NCBI RefSeq assembly: GCF_037963145.1
Contig: NZ_CP150144.1
Span: 3,844,001-3,908,000, forward strand
Reading direction: 5' to 3'
Origin: Oceanobacillus sp. FSL K6-2867
GTDB taxonomy: Bacteria > Bacillota > Bacilli > Bacillales > Amphibacillaceae
Length of the DNA stretch: 64,000 nt
The notes beneath the pieces are model-generated. The model worked only from the letters and a program-made list of their open reading frames with translations, ran no database searches and was not told the DNA's origin. Each line of letters starts with the position of its first letter. Within the stretch, counting starts at the first letter, position 1. A program made the position numbers and the translations under genes. Shown one piece after another: positions 18,850-28,725 of this stretch.

Positions 18850-19756
18850 CTTTTTTAGCACTCCTGTTTGATAGGAGGATAAAATAACTTAGCATTCCAA
18901 AGTAGCAGGAGATTACTAATGCATGCATTAGTGCTACACCAAGGTTTAGTAAAGTAAATATAATCAATGCACCAAATAAAACCTGCAGGGAAATCAAAAT
19001 AAATGTAATAATCCATCCCCAATACATTACATTGTTGGAACGATAGTTTTTGATCATGTTAATCATTAAGATTAATGTCCAAATAAACAGTATACCTGCC
19101 GCGAATCGGTGTCCCATCTGTACCCACTGATTAAAATCATAATCAGAAAAAGAAAGTGGAGTGGTATTTGTACAGAATGGCCAGTCACCACAAACAAGAT
19201 TGGATTCAGTATGTCGTACCAGCGCACCTGTGTACACTACAACCATTGTATAGATGGATAGCGCGTAAATCTGCAAGCGATGATTTTTTTTAATAAATAG
19301 TGATTCGGTATGTAACTTCTTATCTAATTCAAAAATTAGCAGCATGAGCAGGAAGACTGCTGCAAACGATAATAAAGATATACCGAAATGGGCAGCAAGT
19401 ACAAAATCGGACTGTCCCCAAACTACAGCTGCTGCACCAATTAATGCCTGCAGGATAATAAAGAAAACAGAAGAAAATGCCAGGAATTTCACTTCACGGA
19501 CATGACCAATTTTAATCCAGGATAAAATTGCTAGTGTTAGTACAACGATTCCAGCTGCTCCAGAAACAGCGCGATGGCTTAACTCAATTACCATTTCAAA
19601 AGTAAATTCAGATGGTATTAATTCACCTTCACAAAGCGGCCAGCTATCCCCACAGCCATCCTCAGAGCCAGTCTTTGTAACCAATGCTCCTCCTAATAGA
19701 AGAAAAAGCATTGAAATTGTTGCAATTAATGATAAGGTTCGTAAAAATTTAATCAT
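18827..19756 (-). CDS. ctaA: Heme A synthase
   Basis: Membrane oxygenase that converts heme O to heme A for cytochrome oxidase. 309 residues, eight membrane helices as two four-helix halves with conserved histidines (ELSHRAVSG, AHFGIS, GHRFAAGI). The cysteine pair SEDGCGDSWPLCEG in the first extracellular loop, found in type B enzymes, is present, and a similar pair (NLVCGDWPFC) lies in the second half. It is transcribed away from ctaB, as in B. subtilis, where ResD controls the gene. Confidence 0.95.
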   Translation of the reverse strand: MIKFLRTLSLIATISMLFLLLGGALVTKTGSEDGCGDSWPLCEGELIPSEFTFEMVIELSHRAVSGAAGIVVLTLAILSWIKIGHVREVKFLAFSSVFFIILQALIGAAAVVWGQSDFVLAAHFGISLLSFAAVFLLMLLIFELDKKLHTESLFIKKNHRLQIYALSIYTMVVVYTGALVRHTESNLVCGDWPFCTNTTPLSFSDYDFNQWVQMGHRFAAGILFIWTLILMINMIKNYRSNNVMYWGWIITFILISLQVLFGALIIFTLLNLGVALMHALVISCYFGMLSYFILLSNRSAKKEKTGMAK

Positions 19757-20209
19757 ATACTCGACAGCCTCACTTCTAATGATTAAAAACTATTAATAGG
19801 TTAATCATAATATCAGATTAACTTTTATTGCAATGAAAATTGCTTCGAAACTACTAATATACATACAATTGTAATAGTATCATGTTTTACATGCGTTTTC
19901 ACTATGCAAATAGGAAAAAAGCTTGCATTAATTTACGTTGTTTGCTAGAAATAATATAGGGATGTTTGCAGCCATCCCAAATAATTGGCATTATACATAT
20001 TTCAATTGGTGTTAATAAACCTCGAAAATTTCACTTAATTGTCACATATCCACTGCAATTATGTTGTAAACTATTTAGTGAATTGGTAAGTTAATTAGAT
20101 TGTAAATTAATTCCGTGATACAATAGGACTTAGAATCAGAATTCATGGAATGAATAAGACTTCTGGTTATTTAACGTGTCTTTTTGCGGGGGTTAAAGGG
20201 GGGAAATTA
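19757..20209. promoter_or_regulatory. Divergent control region between ctaA and ctaB
   Basis: About 450 AT-rich bases with no gene. For ctaB an extended -10 element TGATACAAT (20116-20124) is visible, with only a weak -35. The ctaA promoter is not clear. In B. subtilis this interval carries ResD sites; I cannot define them here by eye. Confidence 0.4.
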
Positions 20210-21151
20210 ATGAATAAAGCGGAAACATCATATTCTGAAATGATCGGTGATGCAGCATTATCCAACAAAGGGAAAATCGGAGTGTTTTTTAATGAAATAA
20301 AAGCGCTTATAAAAATAGGTATTGTAAACTCGAATATGATTACTGTTTTTGCCGGTTTTTGGTTAGCAGTCCATTTTTCGAACTCTTCCTTTATATCCCA
20401 TTGGGGAACTTTTTTACTCACAATGGTTGGTAGTGTGCTCGTTATTGCTGGTGGCTGTATTATTAATAATTGGTATGATGCAGACATTGATCCCAAAATG
20501 AACAGAACAAAAAAACGCCCGACGGTTACTGGGTTTATATCTCTTAAAACAGCATTAATTGTTGGACTTGTGACTACTGCGGCAGGACTTATAATGTTAT
20601 TGTTTACGACTGCATTAGCTGCACTTTTTGCTTTTATTGGATGGTTTGTTTATGTCGTACTGTATACAATGTGGTCAAAACGTCGTTATACATTAAACAC
20701 GGCAATCGGAAGTATTTCAGGTGCTATGCCGCCGCTGATCGGATGGGCAGCATTTGATCCTTCTTTGCATATTGTTCCAGTTGTTATGTTTTTAATTATG
20801 TTCATCTGGCAAACACCTCATTTTCTTGCTCTGGCAATGAAAAAAACCGAGGATTACCGAGCTGCGGGGGTACCTATGTTACCTGTCGTCTACGGGTTTG
20901 AATTTACAAAACGCCAAATTGTAGTTTATACTGCCTGTCTGCTTCCACTGCCATTTTTACTCGTCACACTGGGAACGACATTTGTAGTTATTGCGGTATT
21001 ACTTAATATTGGTTGGCTTGTATTAGGATTTAGAGGCTTCTTTATGAAAGATGATTTAAAATGGGCAAATATCATGTTTATCTATTCGTTAAACTACCTG
21101 ATCATTTTATTTCCATTAATGATTATCGTGACATTGCCTATATTTAACTAA
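20210..21151 (+). CDS. ctaB: Heme O synthase (protoheme IX farnesyltransferase)
   Basis: UbiA-family prenyltransferase that attaches a farnesyl group to protoheme. 313 residues, about nine helices, with the two aspartate-rich motifs: [19 protein letters not shown] and the second loop around [15 protein letters not shown]. The start is the ATG at 20210 behind AAAGGGGGGAAA; an upstream in-frame ATG at 20150 lacks a ribosome binding site. It leads the oxidase genes. Confidence 0.95.
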   Translation: MNKAETSYSEMIGDAALSNKGKIGVFFNEIKALIKIGIVNSNMITVFAGFWLAVHFSNSSFISHWGTFLLTMVGSVLVIAGGCIINNWYDADIDPKMNRTKKRPTVTGFISLKTALIVGLVTTAAGLIMLLFTTALAALFAFIGWFVYVVLYTMWSKRRYTLNTAIGSISGAMPPLIGWAAFDPSLHIVPVVMFLIMFIWQTPHFLALAMKKTEDYRAAGVPMLPVVYGFEFTKRQIVVYTACLLPLPFLLVTLGTTFVVIAVLLNIGWLVLGFRGFFMKDDLKWANIMFIYSLNYLIILFPLMIIVTLPIFN

Positions 21152-21212
21152 CCGTTTGTCCTTAAATAAATATATATAAGGAAACAACAAGAAGAAAGAG
21201 AGGTATTAATAC

Positions 21213-22265
21213 ATGGAAGGTTGGATGGGAAAAACTAAGGCACTATTACTGTTTACAATGTTGTCTCTATTTTTGACCGCGTGTGGTAAAGAAAATTTAA
21301 CAGCGCTCGCGCCAAAAGGGTATGGAGCAGAAAGCTCGATGAATTTAATTATTCTTACAACATTAATTATGGTTGGAGTTTTTGTCGTCGTTATGATTAT
21401 CTACGTTATTGCTTTAGTCCGTTTCCGAAGAAAGAAAGGGCAGGAAGATTACATTCCAAAGCAAGTAGAAGGAAACCACACACTGGAAACGGTTTGGACA
21501 ATCATACCGATAGTGCTAGTTTTAATTATGGGTGTACCGACTGTAATTGCTACGTTTGATTTAGCAGATACATCCAATGCAAGTGAACACATCAACATTG
21601 AGGTTACAGGAAATCAATATTGGTGGCATTTTAATTATGATGGGGAAGAAATTGTAACAAGTCAGGATTTGTATATTCCTACAGGTGAAAGAGTATACCT
21701 GAACATGCAATCCTCAGATGTTATTCACTCGTTTTGGGTACCAACCATTGCTGGGAAAATGGATGTTAGTCCGGAAAACGTAAACACAATGTACATTGAA
21801 GCCTATGAAGAAGGCGTTTACTGGGGTAAATGTGCTGAGCTTTGCGGACCATCGCATTCATTGATGGACTTTAAAGTAATTGCAGTCAGTCCGGAAGAAT
21901 ATGAGCAATGGGTGGCTGATATGCAAGCAGTTGATCCAGAACAAGAACCACAAGATGCTGTAGCTCAAGAAGGTAAAGAATTGTTTGAAGCAAATAACTG
22001 TATGGCATGTCATGCAATTGGATCTTCACCTGCTGCAACTGGACCTAACTTAACAAACTTTGGGAACCGCTCTACAATTGCTGGTATTCTAGAACCAACT
22101 AAAGAAAACCTGGTTGATTGGATTTTGGATCCTGAGTCAATTAAGCCTGGAAATAAAATGACAGGTGCATATCCTAGTATTTCTGAAGAAGAGGCGAATA
22201 GCATTGCTGAATATTTACTGCAATTAAAGCCTTCTGAAGTAACACCTGAAAGCGCTGGGAATTAA
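21213..22265 (+). CDS. ctaC: caa3 cytochrome oxidase subunit II with fused cytochrome c
   Basis: Accepts electrons from cytochrome c and passes them to subunit I through the binuclear CuA centre. 350 residues: lipoprotein signal with LTAC, two membrane helices (about 43-68 and 88-110), the CuA cupredoxin domain with CAELCGPSHSLM (about 209-220), and a C-terminal cytochrome c domain with heme motif CMACH (about 264) and an axial Met in NKMTGAYP. The fused heme c makes this a caa3-type, not aa3-type, oxidase. Confidence 0.96.
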   Translation: MEGWMGKTKALLLFTMLSLFLTACGKENLTALAPKGYGAESSMNLIILTTLIMVGVFVVVMIIYVIALVRFRRKKGQEDYIPKQVEGNHTLETVWTIIPIVLVLIMGVPTVIATFDLADTSNASEHINIEVTGNQYWWHFNYDGEEIVTSQDLYIPTGERVYLNMQSSDVIHSFWVPTIAGKMDVSPENVNTMYIEAYEEGVYWGKCAELCGPSHSLMDFKVIAVSPEEYEQWVADMQAVDPEQEPQDAVAQEGKELFEANNCMACHAIGSSPAATGPNLTNFGNRSTIAGILEPTKENLVDWILDPESIKPGNKMTGAYPSISEEEANSIAEYLLQLKPSEVTPESAGN

Positions 22266-22311
22266 AAAAATATATAATTGGGATGAAAGACACAAAAGGG
22301 AGGTTTAAGCT

Positions 22312-24165
22312 TTGAGTAATGCAGCTACTCAAAAGAGAGCTTTTAGTGCTGTGCTATGGGACTACTTAACCACCGTTGACCATAAAAAGGTTGGAATTTT
22401 GTACTTAATAGGTGGTGGGTTCTTTTTCCTGCTAGGTGGACTAGAAGCTCTTATTATTCGAATTCAGTTAATTAAGCCTGAAAATGATTTTATTAGTGCA
22501 GGTTTGTACAATGAAATGATCACAATGCACGGAACAACCATGATATTCCTTGCAGCGACACCATTGTTATTCGGTCTTATGAACTATATCATGCCACTGC
22601 AAATCGGGGCACGTGACGTTGCTTTTCCATTTTTAAATGCACTCGGATTTTGGTTGTTCTTTTCAGGTGGTATCCTATTAAACTGTAGTTGGTTTTTGGG
22701 AGGAGCGCCTGATGCAGGATGGACTGCATATGCTCCATTATCAATTCAATCACCTGGACATGGAACTGACTTTTATGTCATGGGATTACAGCTATCTGGT
22801 GCAGGAACATTAATGAGTGGTATTAACTTTCTTGTTACCATTGTAGCGATGCGTGCACCTGGGATGACTTATATGCGTATGCCATTATTTACATGGACTA
22901 CTTTTGTAACAAGTGTACTAACCTTGTTCGCGTTTCCTGCATTAACTGTTGGATTGTTTTTATTAATGTTCGACCGTATGTTTGGTTCAGCGTTCTTTGA
23001 TGTAGCACTTGGCGGAAACTCAGTCATATGGCAGCATTTATTCTGGATTTTCGGTCACCCTGAAGTGTATATACTGATTTTACCTGTATTCGGGGTGTTT
23101 AGTGAAGTCTTGCCTGCGTTCTCTAAAAAGCGATTATTTGGTTATTCAGCAATGGTATTTGCAACCTTTTTGATTGCATTTTTAGGATTTATGGTTTGGG
23201 CACACCACATGTTTACAGTAGGTTTAGGACCGGTAGCTAACTCGATATTTGCTGTTGCAACGATGGCAATTGCTGTTCCGACAGGTATAAAAATATTTAA
23301 CTGGCTATTTACAATGTGGGGCGGAAGTATTGTCATTAATTCAGCAATGCTTTGGGCGCTTGCATTTATTCCTTCATTTACAATTGGGGGTATGACAGGG
23401 GTTATGCTCGGGTCAAACGTTGCGGATTATCAATATCATGATTCCTACTTCGTCGTTGCACACTTCCACTATGTAATCGTTGGTGGGGTTGTATTTGGTT
23501 TATTTGCTGCTTGTCATTATTGGTGGCCAAAAATGTTCGGTAGAATTCTTCATGAAGGTATGGGTAAACTATCGTTCTGGACATTCTTTATTGGATTCCA
23601 TTTAACGTTTTTTATCCAGCATTTTCTTGGACTAATGGGAATGCCGCGTCGTTATTGGGTCTTCTTGGAAAACCAAGGACTTGATACTGGAAACCTGATC
23701 AGTACAATCGGTGCTTTCTTTATGACATTTGGTACATTAGTTTTTCTCGTTAACATTGTTTATACTGCTGCTAAAGGCAAAAAAGCACCTGCAGATCCAT
23801 GGGATGCTCGTACATTAGAGTGGACAATTCCTTCACCACCACCGTTTTATAATTTTAAACAAATGCCTTTAGTAAGAGGACTTGATCCATTATGGATTGA
23901 GAAAACAGAAGGAAATGGAAAAATGACTCCCGCAGAGCCATTGGATGAAATTCATATGCCTAACGGATCTATTCTTCCATTAATTATGACAGCTGGTTTC
24001 TTTATCGCTGCTTTCGGTTTCATTTATCAGACTGATCATAAAGCTTGGTTAATAGCAATATATGCTGGTATGGCGATTGCGATTGGTTCTATGGTAATCC
24101 GTTCATTGAAAGATGATCTTGGATTTCATATTTCCAAAGAAGAACTAGAAAGGGAGGCTGACTGA
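22312..24165 (+). CDS. ctaD: caa3 cytochrome oxidase subunit I
   Basis: Catalytic subunit with low-spin heme and the heme a3-CuB oxygen-reducing site; also pumps protons. 617 residues and about 14 helices. Visible ligands: the first His in EMITMHGTTMIFLAA, GHPEVYILILP (the His-Tyr pair at CuB), WAHHMFTVG, and DSYFVVAHFHYVIVGG. It starts with TTG at 22312 after GGGAGGTT. It continues the operon ctaCDEF with ctaE one base downstream. Confidence 0.97.
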   Translation: MSNAATQKRAFSAVLWDYLTTVDHKKVGILYLIGGGFFFLLGGLEALIIRIQLIKPENDFISAGLYNEMITMHGTTMIFLAATPLLFGLMNYIMPLQIGARDVAFPFLNALGFWLFFSGGILLNCSWFLGGAPDAGWTAYAPLSIQSPGHGTDFYVMGLQLSGAGTLMSGINFLVTIVAMRAPGMTYMRMPLFTWTTFVTSVLTLFAFPALTVGLFLLMFDRMFGSAFFDVALGGNSVIWQHLFWIFGHPEVYILILPVFGVFSEVLPAFSKKRLFGYSAMVFATFLIAFLGFMVWAHHMFTVGLGPVANSIFAVATMAIAVPTGIKIFNWLFTMWGGSIVINSAMLWALAFIPSFTIGGMTGVMLGSNVADYQYHDSYFVVAHFHYVIVGGVVFGLFAACHYWWPKMFGRILHEGMGKLSFWTFFIGFHLTFFIQHFLGLMGMPRRYWVFLENQGLDTGNLISTIGAFFMTFGTLVFLVNIVYTAAKGKKAPADPWDARTLEWTIPSPPPFYNFKQMPLVRGLDPLWIEKTEGNGKMTPAEPLDEIHMPNGSILPLIMTAGFFIAAFGFIYQTDHKAWLIAIYAGMAIAIGSMVIRSLKDDLGFHISKEELEREAD

Positions 24166-24166
24166 G

Positions 24167-24790
24167 ATGAGTCATGATCATTCCTTAAATCCGAAAACGA
24201 TGCCAGAAGATCCTGCAAAAGCAACAACGGAAGGAAAACATAAATTTCTAGGTTTATGGTTCTTCCTTGGAGGAGAAACAGTTCTTTTTGCTTGTTTTTT
24301 CGGAACGTATCTAGCTTTAAGAAATTCAACGGCTGGTGGTCCAACATCACAAGATTTATTTGGATTAGAATTAGTATTCTTAATGACTGTTTTGTTATTA
24401 ACAAGCTCACTTACTAGTGTGTATGCTATATATCATATGAAGAATAATGATTTTAAAAAGATGATGCTTTGGATGGGGATTACAGCACTATTAGGAATTG
24501 GTTTCTTAGCTTGTGAAATTTATGAATTTGCTCACTATATTCATGATTATGAGTTTACATTCCGTTCCTCTGCATTTGGATCAGCATTCTATACATTAGT
24601 TGGTTTCCACGGAGGACACGTTATTTTCGGACTGAGTTGGCTGATTACCCTCATGGTACGAAATGCTAAAAGAGGATTAAACCTATATAATGCCCCGAAA
24701 TTCAATACGTTTGCATTATATTGGCACTTTATTGACGTTGTATGGGTATTCATCTTTACAGTAGTATATCTAATGGGGATGGTGAGTTAA
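24167..24790 (+). CDS. ctaE: caa3 cytochrome oxidase subunit III
   Basis: Stabilising membrane subunit of the heme-copper oxidase. 207 residues with five helices and the family stretch YTLVGFHGGHVIFGLSW followed by FALYWHFIDVVWVFIF. It starts one base after the ctaD stop, with its ribosome binding site (AGGGAGG) inside ctaD. In B. subtilis order and length are the same. Confidence 0.96.
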   Translation: MSHDHSLNPKTMPEDPAKATTEGKHKFLGLWFFLGGETVLFACFFGTYLALRNSTAGGPTSQDLFGLELVFLMTVLLLTSSLTSVYAIYHMKNNDFKKMMLWMGITALLGIGFLACEIYEFAHYIHDYEFTFRSSAFGSAFYTLVGFHGGHVIFGLSWLITLMVRNAKRGLNLYNAPKFNTFALYWHFIDVVWVFIFTVVYLMGMVS

Positions 24791-24793
24791 TTT

Positions 24794-25114
24794 ATGACGG
24801 AAAATACAAGTACCAGCAAAATTAATTCGTTCCAAAGAGAAAAAAATCGAGATGAAATGAGAAAACAAATCGTTTCTTTCGCATTAATGATTTTCTTCAC
24901 GTTGATTGCTTTTTTTGCAGTTGGTATGGGAATCAATTCTATGTTTGTAATTCCATTAATACTCATTTTGGCTATTGTCCAAGTGGGATTCCAATTTTAT
25001 TATTTCATGCACTTGAAGGATAAGGGACATGAATTCCCAGCGCTATTAATCTTTGGTGGAATATGGGTTACATTTTTAGTCGGAGTTACTTTTGCAACCA
25101 TTATTTGGTGGTAA
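24794..25114 (+). CDS. ctaF: caa3 cytochrome oxidase subunit IV
   Basis: A 106-residue protein with three membrane helices and the conserved QVGFQFYYFMHLKDKGHEFP. It is the small bacterial subunit IV that supports assembly of the CuB site. It lies three bases after ctaE and is followed by a strong terminator, so it closes the structural operon. Confidence 0.94.
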   Translation: MTENTSTSKINSFQREKNRDEMRKQIVSFALMIFFTLIAFFAVGMGINSMFVIPLILILAIVQVGFQFYYFMHLKDKGHEFPALLIFGGIWVTFLVGVTFATIIWW

Positions 25115-25135
25115 AAACTCTGTAATTTGAAATAG

Positions 25136-25172
25136 AAAAAGATCGGGATGTATATATCCCGATCTTTTTTTT
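25136..25172 (+). terminator. Terminator after ctaF
   Basis: AAAAAGATCGGGATGTA pairs with TATCCCGATCTTTTTTT. It separates ctaCDEF from ctaG. Confidence 0.92.
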
Positions 25173-25327
25173 CAGGGAAGTATAATAACTTAGCTGGCTA
25201 ACCTATGTAAAGTTTTTTTATGAATTCAATGTGTACTAAGTTCTCTAACAAATTTGTCACAATAACAAAAGAATTTATTTGGTTTATACGTTATAATATA
25301 AAGATAGTCCAGTATATGGAGTGATTA

Positions 25328-26227
25328 ATGATGTGGTTAGAATTACAAATTTTTGGTTTTCGGGCATTGTGGAGTCCCTATTATTTCCTTTTTATTGTTG
25401 GTCTTGCTATTTTATATTATTTAATTACAGGCCCATACCGTCATAAATTTGGAGGGGATGCCAGACCAACTGTTAAGCAGCAAAGTCTCTTTTATCTTTC
25501 GCTTGTCTTGCTTTACATTGTAAAAGGATCTCCAATAGACTTGCTTTCACATATTACATTGACAGCACATATGATACAAATGGCAATTTACTTACTCGTT
25601 GTGCCTATTTTTATGTTAAAAGGGATCCCAGAATGGCTATGGAAAAAAGCTGTTTATACACCGGTTATTAAACCTATATTCAAGTTTTTAACGAAGCCGC
25701 TAATTTCATTACTGTTATTTAACGTTTTATTTTCTTTTTATCACATGCCAGTAGTTTTCAATTTTGCGAAAGAATCACAGATTATGCATACATCTACATC
25801 GCTGATTTTGTTTATTTCAGCTTTTATTGTATGGTTCCCTTTACTATCTCCAATAAAGGAATTGGACAAGCTGCACCCATTGATGAAAATGGCATATATC
25901 ATTGGTAACAGTGTTTTGATAACACCAGCCTGTGTACTTATTATTTTTGCACCAGAGCCACTATTTGCAGCGTATACACAAGATGGTTCTTGGCTTCAAG
26001 CTTTAGCGTTATGCGTACCAGGTGATGTACTTCAAGGTTTAACGCCAGCTCTTTCCGGCCCTGAAATGTTTACGAGCATGGATACAGTTGAGGATCAACA
26101 ACTCGGCGGCATTATTATGAAAATCATGCAGGAAATTACGTATGGAATCGTACTTGCAATCATATTCTTTAAATGGTTCTCAAAAGGAAGTCAGACGATT
26201 GACCCTCTTCCAACAACTGCAGAATAG
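25328..26227 (+). CDS. ctaG: Cytochrome oxidase assembly factor CtaG (caa3 type)
   Basis: A 299-residue polytopic membrane protein of the caa3_CtaG family, needed for formation of active caa3 oxidase and probably for copper delivery to the CuB site. It has about seven helices and conserved histidines (SHITLTAHMIQM, FYHMP). The start is ATG ATG at 25328/25331 behind GGAGTG. A terminator separates it from ctaF; TATAAT at 25292 may mark its own promoter, though the -35 is poor. Confidence 0.93.
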   Translation: MMWLELQIFGFRALWSPYYFLFIVGLAILYYLITGPYRHKFGGDARPTVKQQSLFYLSLVLLYIVKGSPIDLLSHITLTAHMIQMAIYLLVVPIFMLKGIPEWLWKKAVYTPVIKPIFKFLTKPLISLLLFNVLFSFYHMPVVFNFAKESQIMHTSTSLILFISAFIVWFPLLSPIKELDKLHPLMKMAYIIGNSVLITPACVLIIFAPEPLFAAYTQDGSWLQALALCVPGDVLQGLTPALSGPEMFTSMDTVEDQQLGGIIMKIMQEITYGIVLAIIFFKWFSKGSQTIDPLPTTAE

Positions 26228-26371
26228 GAAGAGAAACGTTTAAACATCCAACTAGTTCCTGAGTCTGTTCCAAGGGTTCTAGATGATAGCCTTGCCTTAT
26301 TGACATTCAGTCGGGGTACGGAAATTCCTGCTGAACAAAGTTTTACTTTATCTAGAAAGGATTCGTGAGTT

Positions 26372-26827
26372 ATGCCATTTTTACCAACACTAAGTACTTT
26401 TTTTATTGTCCTCAGTGCAATTTTAGTTGCAATTGGTTGGATATTAATTATAAAAGGAAAGAAAAATGCACATAAGAAAGTGATGCTTTCAGCTGCATTC
26501 AGTGCGATTCTGTTTTTTATTATTTATATGTCACGTACAATTTTTGCTGGAAATACGAGTTTTGGGGGACCGGATGATATTAAAATCTATTATACCCTTT
26601 TCCTCATTTTCCATATTATTTTAGCTACAACCGGTGCTGTGTTTGGAATTGTTACGATTGTATTAGCTTTAAAGAGAAATATAACGAAACATGAAAAAAT
26701 AGGACCTGTAACGAGTATTATTTGGTTCTTCACTGCTATTACCGGTGTTGCAGTATACTTACTATTGTATGTTATCTATGATGGTGGAGAAACAACAAGT
26801 ATGATTAAGGCAATTTTAGGCTTTTAA
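26372..26827 (+). CDS. ctaM: DUF420 cytochrome oxidase maturation protein CtaM
   Basis: A 151-residue four-helix membrane protein of the DUF420 family. DUF420 proteins (YozB in B. subtilis, CtaM in S. aureus) are needed for maturation of heme A-containing oxidases. Conserved MLSAAFSAILFFIIYMSRT and FHIILATTGAVFGIV are visible. In B. subtilis the gene is elsewhere; here it joins the oxidase block directly after ctaG. Confidence 0.85.
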   Translation: MPFLPTLSTFFIVLSAILVAIGWILIIKGKKNAHKKVMLSAAFSAILFFIIYMSRTIFAGNTSFGGPDDIKIYYTLFLIFHIILATTGAVFGIVTIVLALKRNITKHEKIGPVTSIIWFFTAITGVAVYLLLYVIYDGGETTSMIKAILGF

Positions 26828-26832
26828 ATGGA

Positions 26833-26870
26833 AAGAAACCAGCTGGTAAATTACCAGCTGGTTTCTTATT
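26833..26870. terminator. Terminator between ctaM and ylbA
   Basis: AAGAAACCAGCTGGT pairs exactly with ACCAGCTGGTTTCTT over a five-base loop; it can serve the convergent gene as well. Confidence 0.93.
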
Positions 26871-26888
26871 GCTTTAGCAAAGCGAAAA

Positions 26889-27254
26889 TCACTTTTTATA
26901 ATGTTGAATTTCATCAGCGACTTTTGCAACAAGTGTGTGCGCTCTTTCCACTAAACTTTCAGGAAAATTTTCAGCTTCTCCATACTCGACTCCATGTGGG
27001 TAGTAATGTTTGCCAAGTAGTGGTGTTAGTAATTTAATGACAGCGTCACCTTTATCAACATCACCTTCAATAGCATGTCCTTGGATACGAATGTAATATG
27101 TAACGTTCTTCTCTTGTGATCCAATTCTGTAATCATAAGTAACTCTTTCATAGTCCCATTGTCCTGCACGAATGAATGCATGTTTGCCAGTTAAATGATC
27201 AAGAGGTCTTAAATCTACAATTGAATCTTCAATACCCGTATTTTCCAATCTCAT
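26889..27254 (-). CDS. ylbA: YugN-like family protein, probably YlbA
   Basis: A 121-residue soluble protein of the YugN-like family (DYERVTYDYRIGSQEKNVTYYIRI, LLGKHYYPHGVEY). Its place after ctaG matches ylbA. The start is the ATG at 27254 behind GAGGTG; the GTG at 27263 is part of that ribosome binding site. No function is known. Confidence 0.75.
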   Translation of the reverse strand: MRLENTGIEDSIVDLRPLDHLTGKHAFIRAGQWDYERVTYDYRIGSQEKNVTYYIRIQGHAIEGDVDKGDAVIKLLTPLLGKHYYPHGVEYGEAENFPESLVERAHTLVAKVADEIQHYKK

Positions 27255-27559
27255 TTTTTTCACCTCATATATTAGTCCTCATTGTATAATGATAGTACGA
27301 AAACGCTTAATATGCAATTAAAAACCGATTATTATCTATTGAATAGGTATATAATTGTGATAATAAATATAATAATAGGGTAAAGAGAATATGAATAACT
27401 TTATCACTTAAATTCTATAAATAGGTAGATCGAGTTTTACTTACCCAAGTTTTTAATGATGAACTAGTTTTTTGAATTTATTTTAAGATGGGATGTCTTT
27501 TATTTGAAAAGGAAAGAAGTAATTATAAAAAGCTACGTATAAAGAAGGAGAAGTTGCCG
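27255..27559. other. Intergenic region between divergent ylbA and ylbC
   Basis: About 300 very AT-rich bases. No gene and no clear hairpin; promoters for both genes must lie here, but none stands out by consensus. An open frame reaching back to 27488 is ylbC read-through without a ribosome binding site. Confidence 0.35.
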
Positions 27560-28633
27560 ATGCGAATAATTCGAAATCTATTTTTATTATCGTTACTAGC
27601 AATCGCGGGTTTTTATGTACTGGATCGAACGGAAACTTCACCAAAAGAAGTTGTTCAGCAAGTTACAGATATTGTAAAAGAAAAACGACATGTATTAGAA
27701 TCAAAAATTTCACCTGAAGAAGTGAACATTGAGCCTGTTCCATTAGAAGGGAATATATTTCAATGGATAGGCAAATCGAGTGATGAACTGAAAAAGGATT
27801 TTGGTGAACCAATAAGGATCGACAAAAGTGCATATGATTACGAATGGTGGGTGTATACGAATTCCACTAATCAATATGTACAATTTGGGATAGAAGATGA
27901 TGTTGTTAAAACTATTTTTGCAACAGGAGAAAATTTGGATACAGAGCCTATTAACATAGGGCAGCCGTATGAGGAAGTTAATCAGAAATTCGGCTTTACG
28001 GATGAAGTTTCCTATAATAATGGCATATCATCGTATACATTTAGAATTTCGGAAGAGGATATAGGAGTAAGGCCACTTGTAAAGTTAAATGATAGCACGT
28101 TTATTCAGCTTTATTTTGATACATTTACTGATAAGCTATCGTCCGTTCGCGTTTTAACCGCAGATACACTGTTAAAGCATCGTCCATATGAAATTGAATA
28201 TCGGGGCAAGCTGCCAGATGAACCTAACTTTACTGATGGTGAATGGCAAGAAATTGAAGAGGGGATGGAACAACAGATTTATGATCTGACGAATATAATA
28301 AGACATCGACATGGCAAGAGTATGTTAGATTGGAAAGAAAGTGTAAGCAATGTAGCATTTCTTCATAGTAAGGATATGGAAGAAAATAATTATTTTTCCC
28401 ATTACAGTTTAAATGGAGATGGGTTGAAAGAACGTTTAGAAGCAGAGGATGTTTTTTATCTTGCAGCGGGTGAAAATATCGCAGCTCAATACCCGGATGC
28501 ACCAGCTGCGATGGAAGGCTGGTTAAATAGTGAAGGACATCGTGAAGCTTTGTTAAGTGACGACTATACCCACATTGGAGTCGGCGTGTACCGGCTATAT
28601 TACACACAAAATTTTCTTGATAAGCCATTATAA
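27560..28633 (+). CDS. ylbC: CAP-domain protein YlbC
   Basis: A 357-residue membrane-anchored extracellular protein. One N-terminal helix (about 5-22), a CAP-associated domain (about 60-210) and a C-terminal CAP/SCP domain (about 225-355) with HSKDMEENNYFSH, LAAGENIAAQYP and LNSEGHREALL. CAP proteins bind lipids or peptides; YlbC's role is unknown. I choose the ATG at 27560 behind AGAAGGAGAAG. Confidence 0.9.
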   Translation: MRIIRNLFLLSLLAIAGFYVLDRTETSPKEVVQQVTDIVKEKRHVLESKISPEEVNIEPVPLEGNIFQWIGKSSDELKKDFGEPIRIDKSAYDYEWWVYTNSTNQYVQFGIEDDVVKTIFATGENLDTEPINIGQPYEEVNQKFGFTDEVSYNNGISSYTFRISEEDIGVRPLVKLNDSTFIQLYFDTFTDKLSSVRVLTADTLLKHRPYEIEYRGKLPDEPNFTDGEWQEIEEGMEQQIYDLTNIIRHRHGKSMLDWKESVSNVAFLHSKDMEENNYFSHYSLNGDGLKERLEAEDVFYLAAGENIAAQYPDAPAAMEGWLNSEGHREALLSDDYTHIGVGVYRLYYTQNFLDKPL

Positions 28634-28640
28634 CGCAGAT

Positions 28641-28676
28641 TGTCCTAAGCGAGAAATACGCTTAGGACATTTTTTG
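28641..28676 (+). terminator. Terminator of ylbC
   Basis: TGTCCTAAGCG pairs with CGCTTAGGACA over an eight-base loop, followed by a T run. Confidence 0.93.
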
Positions 28677-28725
28677 TAACTGCTGCATCTATAACTAACA
28701 TGAACAAAATTCAAGATTAATTGTA

